Shown: piece after piece, positions 1 to 11,940 of the stretch
Layout of the letters: every line of letters starts with the position of its first letter
Position numbering within the stretch: position 1 is the stretch's first letter
NCBI GenBank assembly: GCA_028532985.1
Contig: JANCIK010000009.1
Coordinates: 2,232,001 to 2,296,000 of the forward strand
Reading direction: 5' to 3'
Length of the DNA stretch: 64,000 nt
From: Stropharia rugosoannulata
Taxonomy: Eukaryota > Basidiomycota > Agaricomycetes > Agaricales > Strophariaceae
Made by a program: the position numbers and the translations under genes
The notes under the pieces: model-generated
Databases searched by the model: none
What the model was told of the DNA's origin: nothing
The model's input: only the letters and a program-made list of their open reading frames with translations

Positions 1-23
1 ACGAAACAGAAATGAAGACCCAC

Positions 24-2659
24 CTTCTTACGGTATCGCGTCGTATTTGCAACCGCTAATACACCATTTCTTATGGCGCTTGTGCATAGATGGTGTAAGA
101 CGACATGGCTCGGTACAGGCAAGACGCTGTTGTCATCGGTCAACGGAGGCATATTAGCGTCGTCGATGGTGATCATGCGGGACCCGGATATGGGAGCGCG
201 CCCAGTACTTTGTGAAACAGGTGGGACTGGTTGGAAAGGCGATGGTGAATTCACTGAGCCTGTGTTGCGGTTGCCCACATAGCCCCAGTGTGTAGCAAGT
301 GTCGGTGGTGTCTGGGTGGGAGACATATGTCCCGTTGGCGTGGGGGGGCCTCCTGAATTCTGTTGAGGAGTCGTCGAACCACTTTCCCCCTTAGACGAAA
401 CGCCACCCGTTGAACTTCCTGTGACATTCTTCTGACCAACGGTTGCATTGCCGGACGAGCTGGCTAGCGGGTTCGAACCATAACCAGCCAACGAAGATCC
501 TGCAGGCAGAGAAGAGCTACCTCCAAGATTGGTCTGGGCATTAGCTGCATTACCGACTGCGGCACCATAATATTGCTTTAATCTTTGCGCAGCCGTATAT
601 GGATCCGTAGGGCCCACGTCTTCATCGTCATCGCCAGCCTCACTTGGAGGAGGTGCTGGAGGAAGGTTACTACGACGTGAGCGCATTCGCTCGCGCTCGC
701 GCTCCCCACGTTCTCTCTCTCTGCGTTCCTCGCGTTCGCGTTCTCTACGCTCCTCCCTTTCCCTCCGCTCTTCTTTGTCGCGGCGCTCACGTTTGCCACC
801 GCCCTGCCCACTTCCTACTCCACCCCCAATGCCCGAGTGGCTATCTCCATCACCCCTACCGCCCCTCCGCGGACTACCCGTAGAACTTCCCGGTGCAGCA
901 GGCTTCTGTTCACCAACCTTGGAATTTAGTATAAGCTTATCCAAGTATCTTGGCAAACCAGGAGCAGGAGGGATATTGGGAGCGGGGACAAAACCGGTCA
1001 CTCTAGTACTTGAGCCATCATATTGCCCAGCGGAAGCACGCAAATACGCCTCTTCTTCTTTGGAGGCTTCGATAAGCTCTGGAGGAAGAACGTCTGTCCA
1101 CTTGGCTTGAATATATGCGACCGCTGCTGGACTGGCATGCGGATGGTTCCTGATATCGATCTTGGGTGGGCGTGACGAAGTCAAATCATCGTCTTCACCA
1201 TCTGCTGATGAGTCCGCCGACCAGAAACTTTGTCCAGGAACTGGATATTTGATGGTCTGAGCATTAGCTGCTGCGAGGGTGGTGAAAGGCTTAGGGAGAG
1301 CGGAGAGCGTAGGGGGTGCACTTGCCGTTGCAGCGGCTGTACCCGCTACCGAAGTTTGCGTGGTGCTACTTAATGCAGCATATGTAAGAGGGACCGCAAC
1401 ATAATTTGCGAGAGATCCTTGATCGTCAACTGCTGTGGGTAAGTCATCCGCGACGCGCCATAGCCCATCCACAAGAAAGCGGATGTGGTGAGTCCCCGGC
1501 AAAAGTTCGATGGTTGACGTCCAGACATTGGGCTCGGATGGACTACATGAATAAACGCAAATCAGCATATGAATTAAGGGGGTCTTTCGTATGCATGATA
1601 TGCAAAATCCAAGTTTAGCTTCTTGCCCGCAGGACAAACGTTGAACTACTAGGGTCAAATAGCAACTAATGCCCTTGCAAATCACACAAAGAAAACCCGA
1701 AAAAAAGGAAATCAAACATGCACTCACTCCTTTTGCATATGCTGGCGGCCTTTCCAGTCATCATCACCTGCACGAGCAAGGACGACCTCAGTTCCTCCGC
1801 CTTTCCAGACAATCTTCACAGGCACGGGCCCAATGATTTGCTCCTCCCCCACGGGAACATTAAGCTCCTCCGGCGCTATCTCTCTGGACTTCAACACTGT
1901 AGGGATTGAAGATTTTACAACTTCCTTTGGCCTTCTTTTTTTGACGGGAGTAGAGTCAAATCCAGGACCTGCTTGACCTACTGGAGGTAGAGCTGGTTCA
2001 TAACTTCGATCGTACATTTGCTGGATACGGTCGACTTGTTGTTGGCGACGGGAGCCAGTTCCATGTTGGCGTCCCCTCGAACGCATTTGCTGCTGCTGCT
2101 GCTGTTGCTGCTGCTCAAGGCGTTCCAGCTCTTCCCGTTCTCTTTCTTGACGTTCCCATTCCTCGCGTTCACTCCTTTCGATCGTTTCTTGATGTTGTTG
2201 CACCCTCTCTCGTGTCAGCTCTGGCAGAGGCGGTGAGTCATGTATGCGATGATAATTATGAACTCTTCGCATATCGGTTTGGCTGGGTAATATCACCGTT
2301 TGGCGCTTGACGCGTTCTACCCCTGCGGCGTCCTGATAATGATCAAATGGACTGGGGACAGGAACAGGGATAGCAATGGCCGCAGTCTTGTGAATAGGTG
2401 GCGAAGGCTGTCCCTGATGCATGGAGCGACCACGGGAAAAGGCCGGGTTTGCGTATGGAGGAGTCGAAATAGAGGCAAGGTCAGGCAGCTCGAGGCTACG
2501 TTTCCTGTTGCGCAAAGAGGGGTGCGGATGTCCTGGGCCAGGGGAGATGCTGGGGGTGCGTTCACCTTTATCGCCACTGCCAGACTTCGTATTCAAAGAA
2601 TCTGACTGGCCAGATCGGTTGTTGGAGTTGCCAGCGGCGGTGGATGAAGAATTGCCCAT
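24..2659 (-). CDS. GAL83: AMP-activated protein kinase beta subunit (Gal83/Sip2 family), 3' end missing
   Basis: Regulatory and scaffold subunit of the SNF1/AMPK complex that links the kinase to the gamma subunit and to glycogen-like sugars. Exon 1 is 2659-1728 and exon 2 is 1542-24; the 185-bp intron closes in phase. The protein starts MGNSSS, a likely N-myristoylation site. A long low-complexity region with a poly-Gln tract follows. The CBM48 carbohydrate-binding module (VKIVWKGGG, then PNVWT and LPGTHHIRFLVDG) spans the intron. The C-terminal ASC domain is in two parts, LPRYLDKLILN near 960 and VLPVPSHVVLHHL to RYRKK near 30-140. About 240 residues rich in Arg/Glu, Ser and Gly separate them. 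A GTGGGT donor at 23 shows that the last exon lies off the left edge. Confidence 0.93.
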
Positions 2660-3868
2660 GGCTGGGGCGGATACGGTGACGGAGGTTTCACTTTGTAATT
2701 ATCTGATGTGAGTCTGATCAGTTCAATTTCAAGACTTCATCTTTCGTCACTCGCTTGTTTGCAACTGTTATCCTCCCTCCATTATTGTCTCCCCAATGTC
2801 TCCCCTTGGTCTCCCCTGCTTAATGCACTAAACTCGCGAGCAAGTGGACAGATTCACCCAGACGCTTATCCAAACCATGGCAGCCTAATACCTTTATAAT
2901 ACGACGCAGAAGATGCTAGAGGAACTTTTAGTCAATTACTTGCTGGTTCGTATACGCTTGCTTGATGTCCACGCAGTTTTAATACAGTGATAATCAAGGT
3001 ACAAAGCTTTGTCGATATCAAACAAAAAAAAATAAGATCTACATAGATCAACATGCGTTATGGTAATTCATAATTCTCTAAATTTAATTCAATCATTATA
3101 GATGATTGACAGATCTCTCGCCCCTGATGCAAGCGATGGCGGTAAGTATACACAGAATAATTGCAGCAAGGTAAGTTAAGTTATGCCCTCTAGTATACGC
3201 CAGCCTCATGGCTGACAACGTGTTAATAGAAGGCCTCAGTATGAGACAAGTGCAATTTGTTCGTCAGTTTGTTTTGCATACATCTGGGAAAACCGGAGCT
3301 CTACTACTTCGGTTGCATCAGAGAGATACGGCCATCCACTAGTATGCAAGCACGAAAAACATAACAGAACATACATATGCATTCTGGTAACCTTCAATAA
3401 CCAGCAGGACTCTTCAAGGCTTAAGGGTATGAAATTCATTAAATGAAAGCTCAAGCTCAGTCTACCTTCCAGGTCAGCTTTGGGTCAGTCCCAAGATAGG
3501 ATGCCTTGTCATAAGGAAAATAATAAGAAAATGAGGCCTTTTTTTAAAAAAAAAAAACGGAACAAGAAAGACTGTTGAAATGCCTTTGTCAAGAAAAACT
3601 TTGGCAAATAGTGAATAGGTGAACAGCAGTGATTGAGCAGTGAACGCCGGTGGTGGACAGATTCGCGCAAGATTCGCGTACCCACAAAAGAGCCCGACCG
3701 AGCGGCGAGCGCCGCTCTCCCAAGTTCTTTGTGTTTTAGTAAGTCACAGTAATCACGTGTGCGCGACGTACATGTCATTTAGCTTTGAAATCCGGCTGCT
3801 CCATTGGACATTGTATCTTGCTTTCCATCACTAATTTACTGTTGTATCATAAACCGGAATTGATACCC
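2660..3868. other. Divergent intergenic region, AMPK beta to RAD4
   Basis: About 1.2 kb between the starts of two divergent genes, so it holds both promoters. It is AT-rich in the middle, with an A run near 3547. Short open frames on both strands lack splice logic or recognisable motifs. No gene or RNA is supported. Confidence 0.6.
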
Positions 3869-6800
3869 ATGTCCTCAGATAGAGAAATGGACCACAACTT
3901 AGCTCCTGAAGACAGTGAAGATGAATTTGACTGGGAAGAAGTTGAAGTGCCGGAACACGAACCTCAACATTTGGAAATCACGATCAATACGAAACCGAAA
4001 GCAGATAGTTCGACGAACAAGTCCGTGACTGAATTCCGTGGACAGTGAACGTGAACTGAGATCTTACTCTTTTCAGAAAAAAGGGTATATCGCATGCAGA
4101 GCGTCTGATACGTATTGACTGCCATAAGATACATACTGTCGCGCTAATAGGGAATGCGCACCTTCGCAACAAGTGGATCAATGACCCCTTGCTTCATGTA
4201 TGTCCTCTGGAAGTCCTGTAATACCCGCTATTCATCTGCTCTAGGCACGACTGCTTTCCCTAACCCCGCTCCATCTTCAAACTGCATTTGCAGCGATCCA
4301 CAAGTCGCGCGTTCCTGACCAGAACCAGCGGGGCCGAATGTTCGAACGTGCAGTAGAGGCCCTCGTTAACTGGTGGTGTAATACCTACTTCGAAGTGATA
4401 CCCGAAGGCCATATCCGCAATTACACATTCGACGAAATCCAGCAACGGCTTGAGATTCGCGGCCTGCACGTTCCAGACGTGAATAATCCTGATGCGACTT
4501 TGAATATTGAGACTCTGCAAGACATCATCGAGGACGAAGTGGAGACAGTACGGAGTGAGAAGAGTCTCATGAAGCATGCCCTCATGTCTAGCGGATCAAG
4601 GGACACCAGTGCCCAGCTCTTCACCGCCCTTTGCAGAGCCCTTGGAATTCCAGCGCGACTGGTAGTCAGCATACAAAGCGTTCCGTGGCAAGCGGGCGTT
4701 GGAAAACCCAAGCCAAAGTATGAGCGCAAATCCAAGGGGAAGGAAAAGGAAATCGTACAAAACGATGACTCACTGGTTGCCGGGCCATCTCAATGGGAAG
4801 GAATGAGCAATGGACGGCGGCTTGATGGGGAAACACCGGTTCCGAAAAGCGAGAAGGCAAAAGGAAAGCAGAAAACAATACCTGTTGTAAAACTTCGTAA
4901 ACAGAAGTCCAAGGGGAATGTATTGGGGGCACCTCGAAAATTAGGTACGCGTGGATTATTTGGTGGTCAATCTCATCTAATCATTAACCAATAGCTCGTC
5001 CTGATCCACTGACAACTCCTCCTGTCTTTTGGACGGAGGTCTTCTCTCGAGCCGACTCTAAATGGTTCCCCGTTGACCCAATACGAGGTATCGTCAATAA
5101 ACGTAAAAGTTTTGACCCGACACCTTCAACCCCGAATATGAATCCTGCGCCAATGTCCCATCTGCAATCCCTGTCTGGGCAGTCAATTACTTCTAATCGC
5201 AGGATACCTGGCACAAAGGTGGAGAACCGGATGCTATACGTCTTAGCATTTGAAGAGGATGGATACGCAAGGGATGTCACGAGGAGATATGCCAAAGATT
5301 ATGCTTCCAAAGTAGTCAAAGCCCAAGGTGGCAGCGGTGTGTCAAGTGTCGGGGGCGGTGGAAAAGGCAGGCAAGCATGGTGGGCGAATGTCCTGAGGTG
5401 TATTGAACGGCCGTACCAATTGGTAAGCGATTTAACAAATCGGGAATTAATACAACTCATATGCGAGTATTTGGAAAGCATCGAGATGATCTTGAGGACC
5501 AAGAACTCGAGTTACTTCAGTTGAAGGAAGGGATGCCTAGTACCATAGGTGGTTTCAAGGATCACCCACTGTAGGTCTTTGCCTTACGATCGGACCCCCA
5601 AAATCTAATCTGAGTGATATGTGCAGGTATGTATTGACTCGCCACTTGAGGCAAACGGAGACCATACACCCTCCGCCGCCGGCTACGCCTGAATTGGGCA
5701 AGTTCAGAGGCGAGCCCGTGTACCCGCGCTCGTCCGTCGTTTCTCTTAAGACGTCAGAAAACTGGATGCGGAACATGGGTCGAATTGTTCGAGAGGGGGA
5801 GCAGCCTATGAAGATGGTAAAGGTTAGAGCAGGAACCGTAAACCGAATGCGGGAACTAGAGGCCCTCAAGGATGACCTCAAAGTGGCCGGCGATGACAAT
5901 TTGAGTGGAAGCACTTCAAATTCGGGACCTGATGTTCTGCAAGGACTTTATGCCTATTCACAGACAGAACCATACGTTCCCGAACCAGTGGTAAACGTGA
6001 GCCATCATTTGATATTGTTTTTTTTTTTTTTTGATGACTGTAATCCTCTTCACTATCTGTAGGGCACGGTTCCTAAGAATAGGTTTGGAAACATTGACCT
6101 CTATGTTCCGGCAATGCTACCGAAAGGAGCAGCGCATCTGCCATGTCAGCGTGATTATTTATTGTCAGTCAAGATTGAGCTAACCTTTTGCTACAGATAA
6201 AGGAATTGCAAAGATTGCAAGGAAGCTCGGATTGGACCACGCCGAAGCTGTGGTATGTGCTTCAACTTCCATACAGTTTAGATGATATATACTTGACTTG
6301 CGTCGACTATCCTGTTTGTAGACCGGTTTTGAATTCAAGAAACGTCGCGCTCTTCCCATAATCGAAGGGATCGTAGTTGCGGCAGAAAATGAGGCTGCAA
6401 TTCTGGAGGTGAGATTGCCTGTACTTGTTTCTCAGGTGGGCATCGTGTCACTCACGCGTGTTTGTCGTACAGGCCTTCTGGACAGCCGAACGAGAAGCAA
6501 ACGAGAAAGCGAGGATCAAGCGGGAGGATCGCGCGCTGAAGTTGTGGACGCGCCTCATTCACGGGCTTCGTATAAGGCAGCGCCTCCAGGCCCGGTACGG
6601 CGCTGGACCTACACAGCACGCGACTAGCTCAGGCGCTGTAAGCGAGAATGCTGACGCAAATGATGCAGAGAGCGGGCCGCAGCAGGCAGCATCTGTTCCG
6701 CATGTGGGTTGTTATTTTCACCGTTCCGCGCAGGGCGCTAAACATTTAATCTTTCTACCAGAATGCCGGAGGCTTTCTCTCTGAAGCGGATAAGGTTGTG

Positions 6801-7469
6801 CATGCCTTTCACCTGCCGCGCAATACGCACCCCGTCCTACCACCGCCTGCAGGAACGTCCGCAGAGGCACATCGTGCGGAAGAACCTGAAGAAACGGACA
6901 GTGTTGTCGACACGCCCATGCCTACCTTTGAAACTTACGACCTAGATACTATGGACGTCGACGAGGCTACTCAGGTAGCGAACACTACTCTTGCACCAGA
7001 CCACGTGCCACAAACTATGGCGCAGATGGCAGAGGCCGCCGAGGCAGCAAACTTGGCCCGGGGAGACGGCGATGAAGGCGGTGAAATAGAGATAGTCATA
7101 ACACCCGAGTCAGCGCCACGGTGCTCTGCTATGCGCAACGGCGGCGGCGGGAAACCGACTGAGAGCATTCGCTCCGCGTCCAGGGCGCCTGCAAGATGGA
7201 AGTCACTGGGCTCAAGAGGTACAGCTACATGGCGCAAGCGTACACGTCGTGCGAGTAGTGAATCTCTGGGGGAAGGTGGGTACGAGCAAGAGGGTGAAGA
7301 TTCGGCGCATCCCTCCCCTACTCCCAACAAGCGAGCGCGGAAGCGCGTGCCCGCGGCCCCTCCATCTACACGCACGCTACGCCCGCGAGCGGCGAAATCA
7401 AAGACGGCCGCGAGGCTTGCGGAGGAGCGGGAGATCGAAGATGCGCTCGATGAGGCGGTGGCGGAGTAG
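3869..7469 (+). CDS. RAD4: Rad4/XPC-type nucleotide excision repair protein
   Basis: Damage-recognition factor of global nucleotide excision repair (XPC in animals, Rad4 in yeast); nuclear. Eleven exons close in phase: 3869-4020, 4077-4197, 4245-4944, 4995-5422, 5479-5570, 5627-5990, 6063-6144, 6197-6252, 6322-6408, 6473-6703 and 6762-7469, giving 1006 residues. The acidic N-terminus is followed by the transglutaminase-like fold (NWWCNTYFEVIPEGHIRNYT, SAQLFTALCRALGIPARLV, VFWTEVFSRAD, PVDPIRGIVNKRK, YVLAFEEDGYARDVT). Then come the beta-hairpin domains (GFKDHPLYVLTRHL, KNRFGNIDLYVPAMLP, FEFKKRRALPIIEGIVVA). The last 240 residues are a low-complexity basic/acidic tail ending in RTLRPRAAKSK. The first donor is GTCCGT; an alternative GTGAAC at 4045 would leave a 32-bp intron and is less likely. 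Confidence 0.95.
6017..6032 (+). repeat. Poly-T tract inside a RAD4 intron
   Basis: An almost pure T run within the intron 5991-6062. It probably acts as an extended pyrimidine tract and is a likely length-variable site. Confidence 0.7.
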
Positions 7470-10408
7470 CTGCGTATGGGGTATGATCTTAGTGCGGATA
7501 TTGTTATGGTAGTTGCTGTAATGTCGCTGTCACTTTGCATCTACTTACATGCACACAGACATATAATTTATTTGTCGGATTTTATTAAGTAATAAGGTAA
7601 TTTAAAACACATGAACAAATACATACGGAAGACAATTGAGTAGAAAGAAAGCGCTGTTCAAAGACTCGGAATTTTAGAAAACATGCAGTAGAGACACTGT
7701 CATGGTTTCAGAAAATCAGATGTGATTACGCGTGTTAGGATCAGGAACAATATTTATATGGTGAATTTCGACCTCGAAAGACACTATCAACTAATTTTCG
7801 GCCTCGGGTGTCACCATACCCCCCACCCAGCCTAGCAAATACAGTGCGACGTCAAATTCTATCCATTTGGCTCGCTCCGCTACCTTCCCTTCGGACACAG
7901 ACAACGCGTCCCAAATTCAAATAGTCACTTCGCCGCTGAGGTTAACTACGTGCCGCACCGCGAGCTCGAGCAAGCCACCACTGTGTATCTTTTAATGGCT
8001 GCAAAGGTGAAGATACCACAAAGATACCATATGCCCGAATGGAAAATCAGAGGGGGCATGTTTAAAGGACGGAAATAGAAATTAATATGCCTTCTTTTGA
8101 TAATCGCTACCGTGACCGAGTGTATCGTGTTTGCTGCATGTTCAAGGGGTGTAGGGGATACATTCCGTGTTGACACGCCAACGCAAGCTGATAGAAATCC
8201 CCTTAGCATGTATGACTAAATAAAAGTAGGTTGTGCCACTGCAAGTACTACTACATAATACTTCCAAAACATTCTTAATTTACTGCCTTCATTCAAGCCG
8301 CCATTCTCCGCCATTGCATCATACAGGTACCGGAAGCCGGTATACTAAATGTCCTTAATGTTAACTGCAAGCCGGACATACAACTTGGTACCCACCTAAA
8401 CATTAAGTTCCCGTCGTCCTGGTATGTGTCGCGGCCTTTGAATTAACTGATTTCATGTACTAACTCTTCCGAGAATCCGAGCTAAAGTCTATAAATATAG
8501 TGAGAGGCCGGCGACATGCCATTTGTCATATTCCCTGCTATGGCCCGGCAAGTTCCATCCAAACATTTGTGTGTGCCGCCGCCTCCGCCCCACGTTGCCG
8601 TCGTCCATTTACCACTGCCCTTCCAGGACTGCGGGGCAGGGCCCTGGCTCGGGCCTGCAATAGTCGCCGGACGCCCTTCTGAATAGGGCATGCGTGGAAC
8701 TGGTAACGTATGAAGGTCATGATACACACGTTATGCAGGAGAAACCCAACTGCTTGGCTCGACCGTTGGTTTATAAGTATATGATGGTGGTGTAAAGTTG
8801 CGTATAATCAGATTACTAACAGATCAGGTATCATGTAGAGTCAAAGTAGAATAGAGAGCATAACATGACACCGGCATCAAGGGATAAGCCTATGCCTTTG
8901 TTCTACTTCGAGCTACAAGCGTGATAAGATGTGTAATTGGAGTGTGATACCCACTCTCCTCCTAGCGCGTATATTAGGAGATCATACAGTCATGATAGTT
9001 GTATCATCCTAATAGAGATCAGAGATCAGGTACCACAGTAGACAACACACTAGGTTATGAAGAGTGAGCAAGATCCTCGCACACTTTAACGCCAACGTGC
9101 ACTATTGCCTCCGTCACTCACGGGCTTTCACGCTTGCCTGAGATCTCTGACGCGATGTATAAGCAAGATACATTAATAGAAAAGCCCAAGAAAAGCCACT
9201 ACATACCTCGTATGTTATCCCCTCCAGAACCGTCCCTTCGATGACAACGAGCATCGCTAGTTCTCGCGTCGATATCATCGCGCGAAATCGAACTCTGCGG
9301 CAAGCTGCGATACGGATAAGCACGCCAATCAGTATGATTGCTCATGCAGGATGGCATTCCGCTGGTGCTCCGAGAAGGCGCCTCGAGCCTGCGACACCGC
9401 CGAGCGATGCGGGCGTACGTGCGCTCTCTCACGCGCTAATCATGATGTCTTGCCAGCTCTGCCCTATGCATGTATGATATGTGCGAAACATAACGTGTAT
9501 GCTACCTCTGAAACAGAGAGAAGGAGCGGGACGCAGAAGCCGTGAGCCTCGTGGTGAGCAAGATATGCACCCGTCTACGGTATTTGCTCGCTGTCCTGTC
9601 CATGTTTTTGTATATTTTTGCACTCTGATCGCCGGTGCACACGCGGGAAGGAGAAACGAAGTGGCAGAAGAGGAGAAGGGTGATGAGATAATGATACGCG
9701 GTTGCGTACCGTATCTTAATTTTGTATGCGTCTCCTTGAGGCTAGCCAGGACGCATTACAGAGCTGTTGGGACGTCAAAGGGGCCTGATGTGATCGCTGT
9801 GATCAGAAAGAGGCAAGGACACGCACGCGAAACGCGTCGCAGGTACTCAGAACTTATCGCGAGCGGAGTGATACGTTGGACAAACTAGAAGGAACAACAC
9901 CAATAGTCAGTTGATTAGATTGGAGGCACTGTACATTTAGCAATTCATGTTCATATGTAGGCAAGATATTTATGCCTCCGGTGTGTTGATAGCTGCGAGC
10001 ACCTCAGCAAATGTGTTTTTTGTCTGTGATACTTACCAAGGTCTTGACGCCGTGATGTTGATGGTGATCTGCATCGCGGGACGCGGGGAAGTGAATGTTG
10101 GTGGTAATACACCGGTGGGAGACGGTGTTGCGTTTTGGCTGGATGATGGGACTTGGGCACAGCTTGTAGAACGGGGAACTTGGGACGGCCGGGAAGAAAG
10201 GCCCGGAGCGCGGGAGGTGCAGAATAGTGATGGAGCAGCATAATAACTGTCGTTTTTGGTTTGCTTGGGCCTGGTTTTGAATGGATATATTGCACAAGGA
10301 GAAAATGGGGGAAGATAAAGGAAAAATAATATCCACAGACCATATAATGTAGACAAACTTACACCGTGAAAGCACAGAGCGTGCGCCTCTAATGTTACAT
10401 ATATTTCT
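7470..10408. other. Gene-poor region between convergent RAD4 and TRM61
   Basis: About 2.9 kb. Open frames here (for example around 8482-8729, 9481-9888 and 9951-10375) overlap on both strands. They mostly lack an ATG or show no domain, repeat or splice pattern that extends them. A good donor-like GTAAGT occurs on the minus strand near 10035, but no convincing gene can be built around it. It could hold 3' UTRs or non-coding transcripts. Confidence 0.5.
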
Positions 10409-11784
10409 TCAACTTAAAAGGAGGTTAGCAGCAGCTACCGCACTCGCCATTGTACTTGCGCTGCTCTCCATCTCAGCGTCTGCCGAAGACAAGGGAGCCG
10501 AATCTTCGGCTTTGTTCAAATTGTTCGGCGTAGAAAGATCAGAGACAGCAGTAGAGTCAGCCATTCCTGCTGGCCTGGGGGCGAGTATCGCAAAGGTAAG
10601 GTAGGAGGTATGTCCGCGGACTTCCGCGAGCGCCTTGGCGACATTGACGCGCACGCGTTCCTGTGGAGGCTGCGATTCGGGCACGCTGGAAGAGAACGCA
10701 ACGGGGGTCAATACCGTCGAAGAGCCTGCGACGTCCATCGTGTCCGTCTTCTGTCGCTTGGGTGCCGGGTCGGGTTCATCGTGCGACTTCGTCTCGGCGT
10801 CTTCCTCAGCTTCCTTAGCAGGATGCTTGCGCTTGTCGCCTGCGGACGCGGCGAGCGCCTCTGCAGCGGCCTTATTTGCTGCAATTTGGCGTTGCCGCTT
10901 CTCTTCGCGGCGCACCTCGGACTGCTTGAGCTTGGCAGATAGAGGAGCGACAGAGGGGAGGGGAGGAATTTGGAAGACCTCGTGTGGCCGCAGGAGGGCC
11001 TCGTATGTTGTTATTTCTGTGGAACGGTTAAGGTAATCGTCAGAAAGACGATGAGAGACGCACCAGTGAATCCTGCGTCGTTGAGTGCTGCGACGGTACG
11101 CAGAACCTGCTCAATACATGGGCTGAAGCAACAGATGCGCGTCGGACGATCTTTCTGGAGACAAGGTCATCAAAGCATCGGATACAAGGCGGGACCACTA
11201 ACTCTTAGTGCCTTCTTCGCGTGCTCGACAGCGTCCCAAGGTGCAGGTAGATCAAGGAAGACAGCGTCGGCCTTGTCCTCGATGGTGAAGCCGTCCTTGC
11301 AGACGTTCCTGTGCGAAAGGCGAACGGCATCCATGCCGTGGCGCTGGAACTCCTCCTTAGCCTTTCCAAAACGGGTCTCATGGAACTCGTAGGAGAAGAG
11401 GCGGCCTGTGGGGCCGATGGTGCGTGCGACACTGTGGGAGAAAGAGGCACTGCCGGTGCCAGCCTCGACGATGGTGCTGCCGGGGACGATGTGAAGGTAG
11501 GATGTGATGAATGCGATGTCAGCGAGGTAAAGTATCTGTGTGCGATGGGGGAGGGCGAGTGTCCATAGCTCGGGGGTGGGGCGGAGGAGGTGGACGAAGC
11601 CTCGGGCGTTGCGAGCAGCGACCTTTGAGCCGTAGGGTACGCCAACGAATTCATCCTGCTTGAAGTTGCCGAATTTTGTGTTGAAGTCGCGTCCTGGGGT
11701 GATTACGAGGGGCTGGAGGTTGTCGCGGGTGAGCCAGACGATGACGGTGTCGCCGGGGGCGACGAGGCGAGCGGAGGACCACAT
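10409..11784 (-). CDS. TRM61: tRNA (adenine(58)-N1)-methyltransferase catalytic subunit
   Basis: SAM-dependent enzyme that, with Trm6, makes m1A58 in the T-loop of tRNAs, including initiator tRNA; nuclear. Three exons (11784-11203, 11154-11064, 11016-10409) give 426 residues. The N-terminus (GDTVIVWLTRDNLQPL, VGVPYGSK, FVHLLRPTPELWTLALPHRTQ) is typical of Trm61. SAM motif I is VEAGTGSASFSH at about 106-117, and the catalytic-loop motif is FLDLPAPWDAV. The second exon carries CCFSPCIEQV, and near the C-terminus is EVRGHTSYLTFA, the Trm61 hallmark. A Lys/Glu/Ala-rich, NLS-like stretch sits between these. The start is the first ATG that yields the family N-terminus, 156 bp from a divergent gene. 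Confidence 0.95.
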
Positions 11785-11940
11785 CGTTGGCGGGAGGAAG
11801 TTTTGTGATGGGATCTGGGCGCCAAAGCGATCACGTGATAGATCTGGCGTGGGATCTCGTAGAATCTGGCGAATCTGGCGTAGAGGCCGGACTGTCCAAC
11901 AAGGTTCGAATAAAGCGCGGGGGGGAACCCAGCCCCGCCA
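11785..11940. promoter_or_regulatory. Short bidirectional promoter of TRM61 and the PAS-domain gene
   Basis: Only 156 bp separate the two divergent start codons, so this segment must contain both core promoters or both 5' UTRs. No TATA box is obvious. It contains GATCACGTGATAG (about 11829-11841), whose core is an E-box-like CACGTG palindrome, a candidate bHLH site. Confidence 0.55.

Noticed and set aside
471..481. GGTTCGAAC resembling a tRNA B-box
   Set aside because: It lies inside the AMPK beta coding sequence and no A-box or cloverleaf surrounds it.
4045..4076. Alternative first RAD4 intron starting at GTGAAC
   Set aside because: It would be only 32 bp; the GTCCGT donor at 4021 gives a normal 56-bp intron in the same phase.
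9951..10375. Possible minus-strand gene with a GTAAGT donor near 10035
   Set aside because: Three overlapping frames are open at once, none with a recognisable start or domain, and no exon continues it convincingly.
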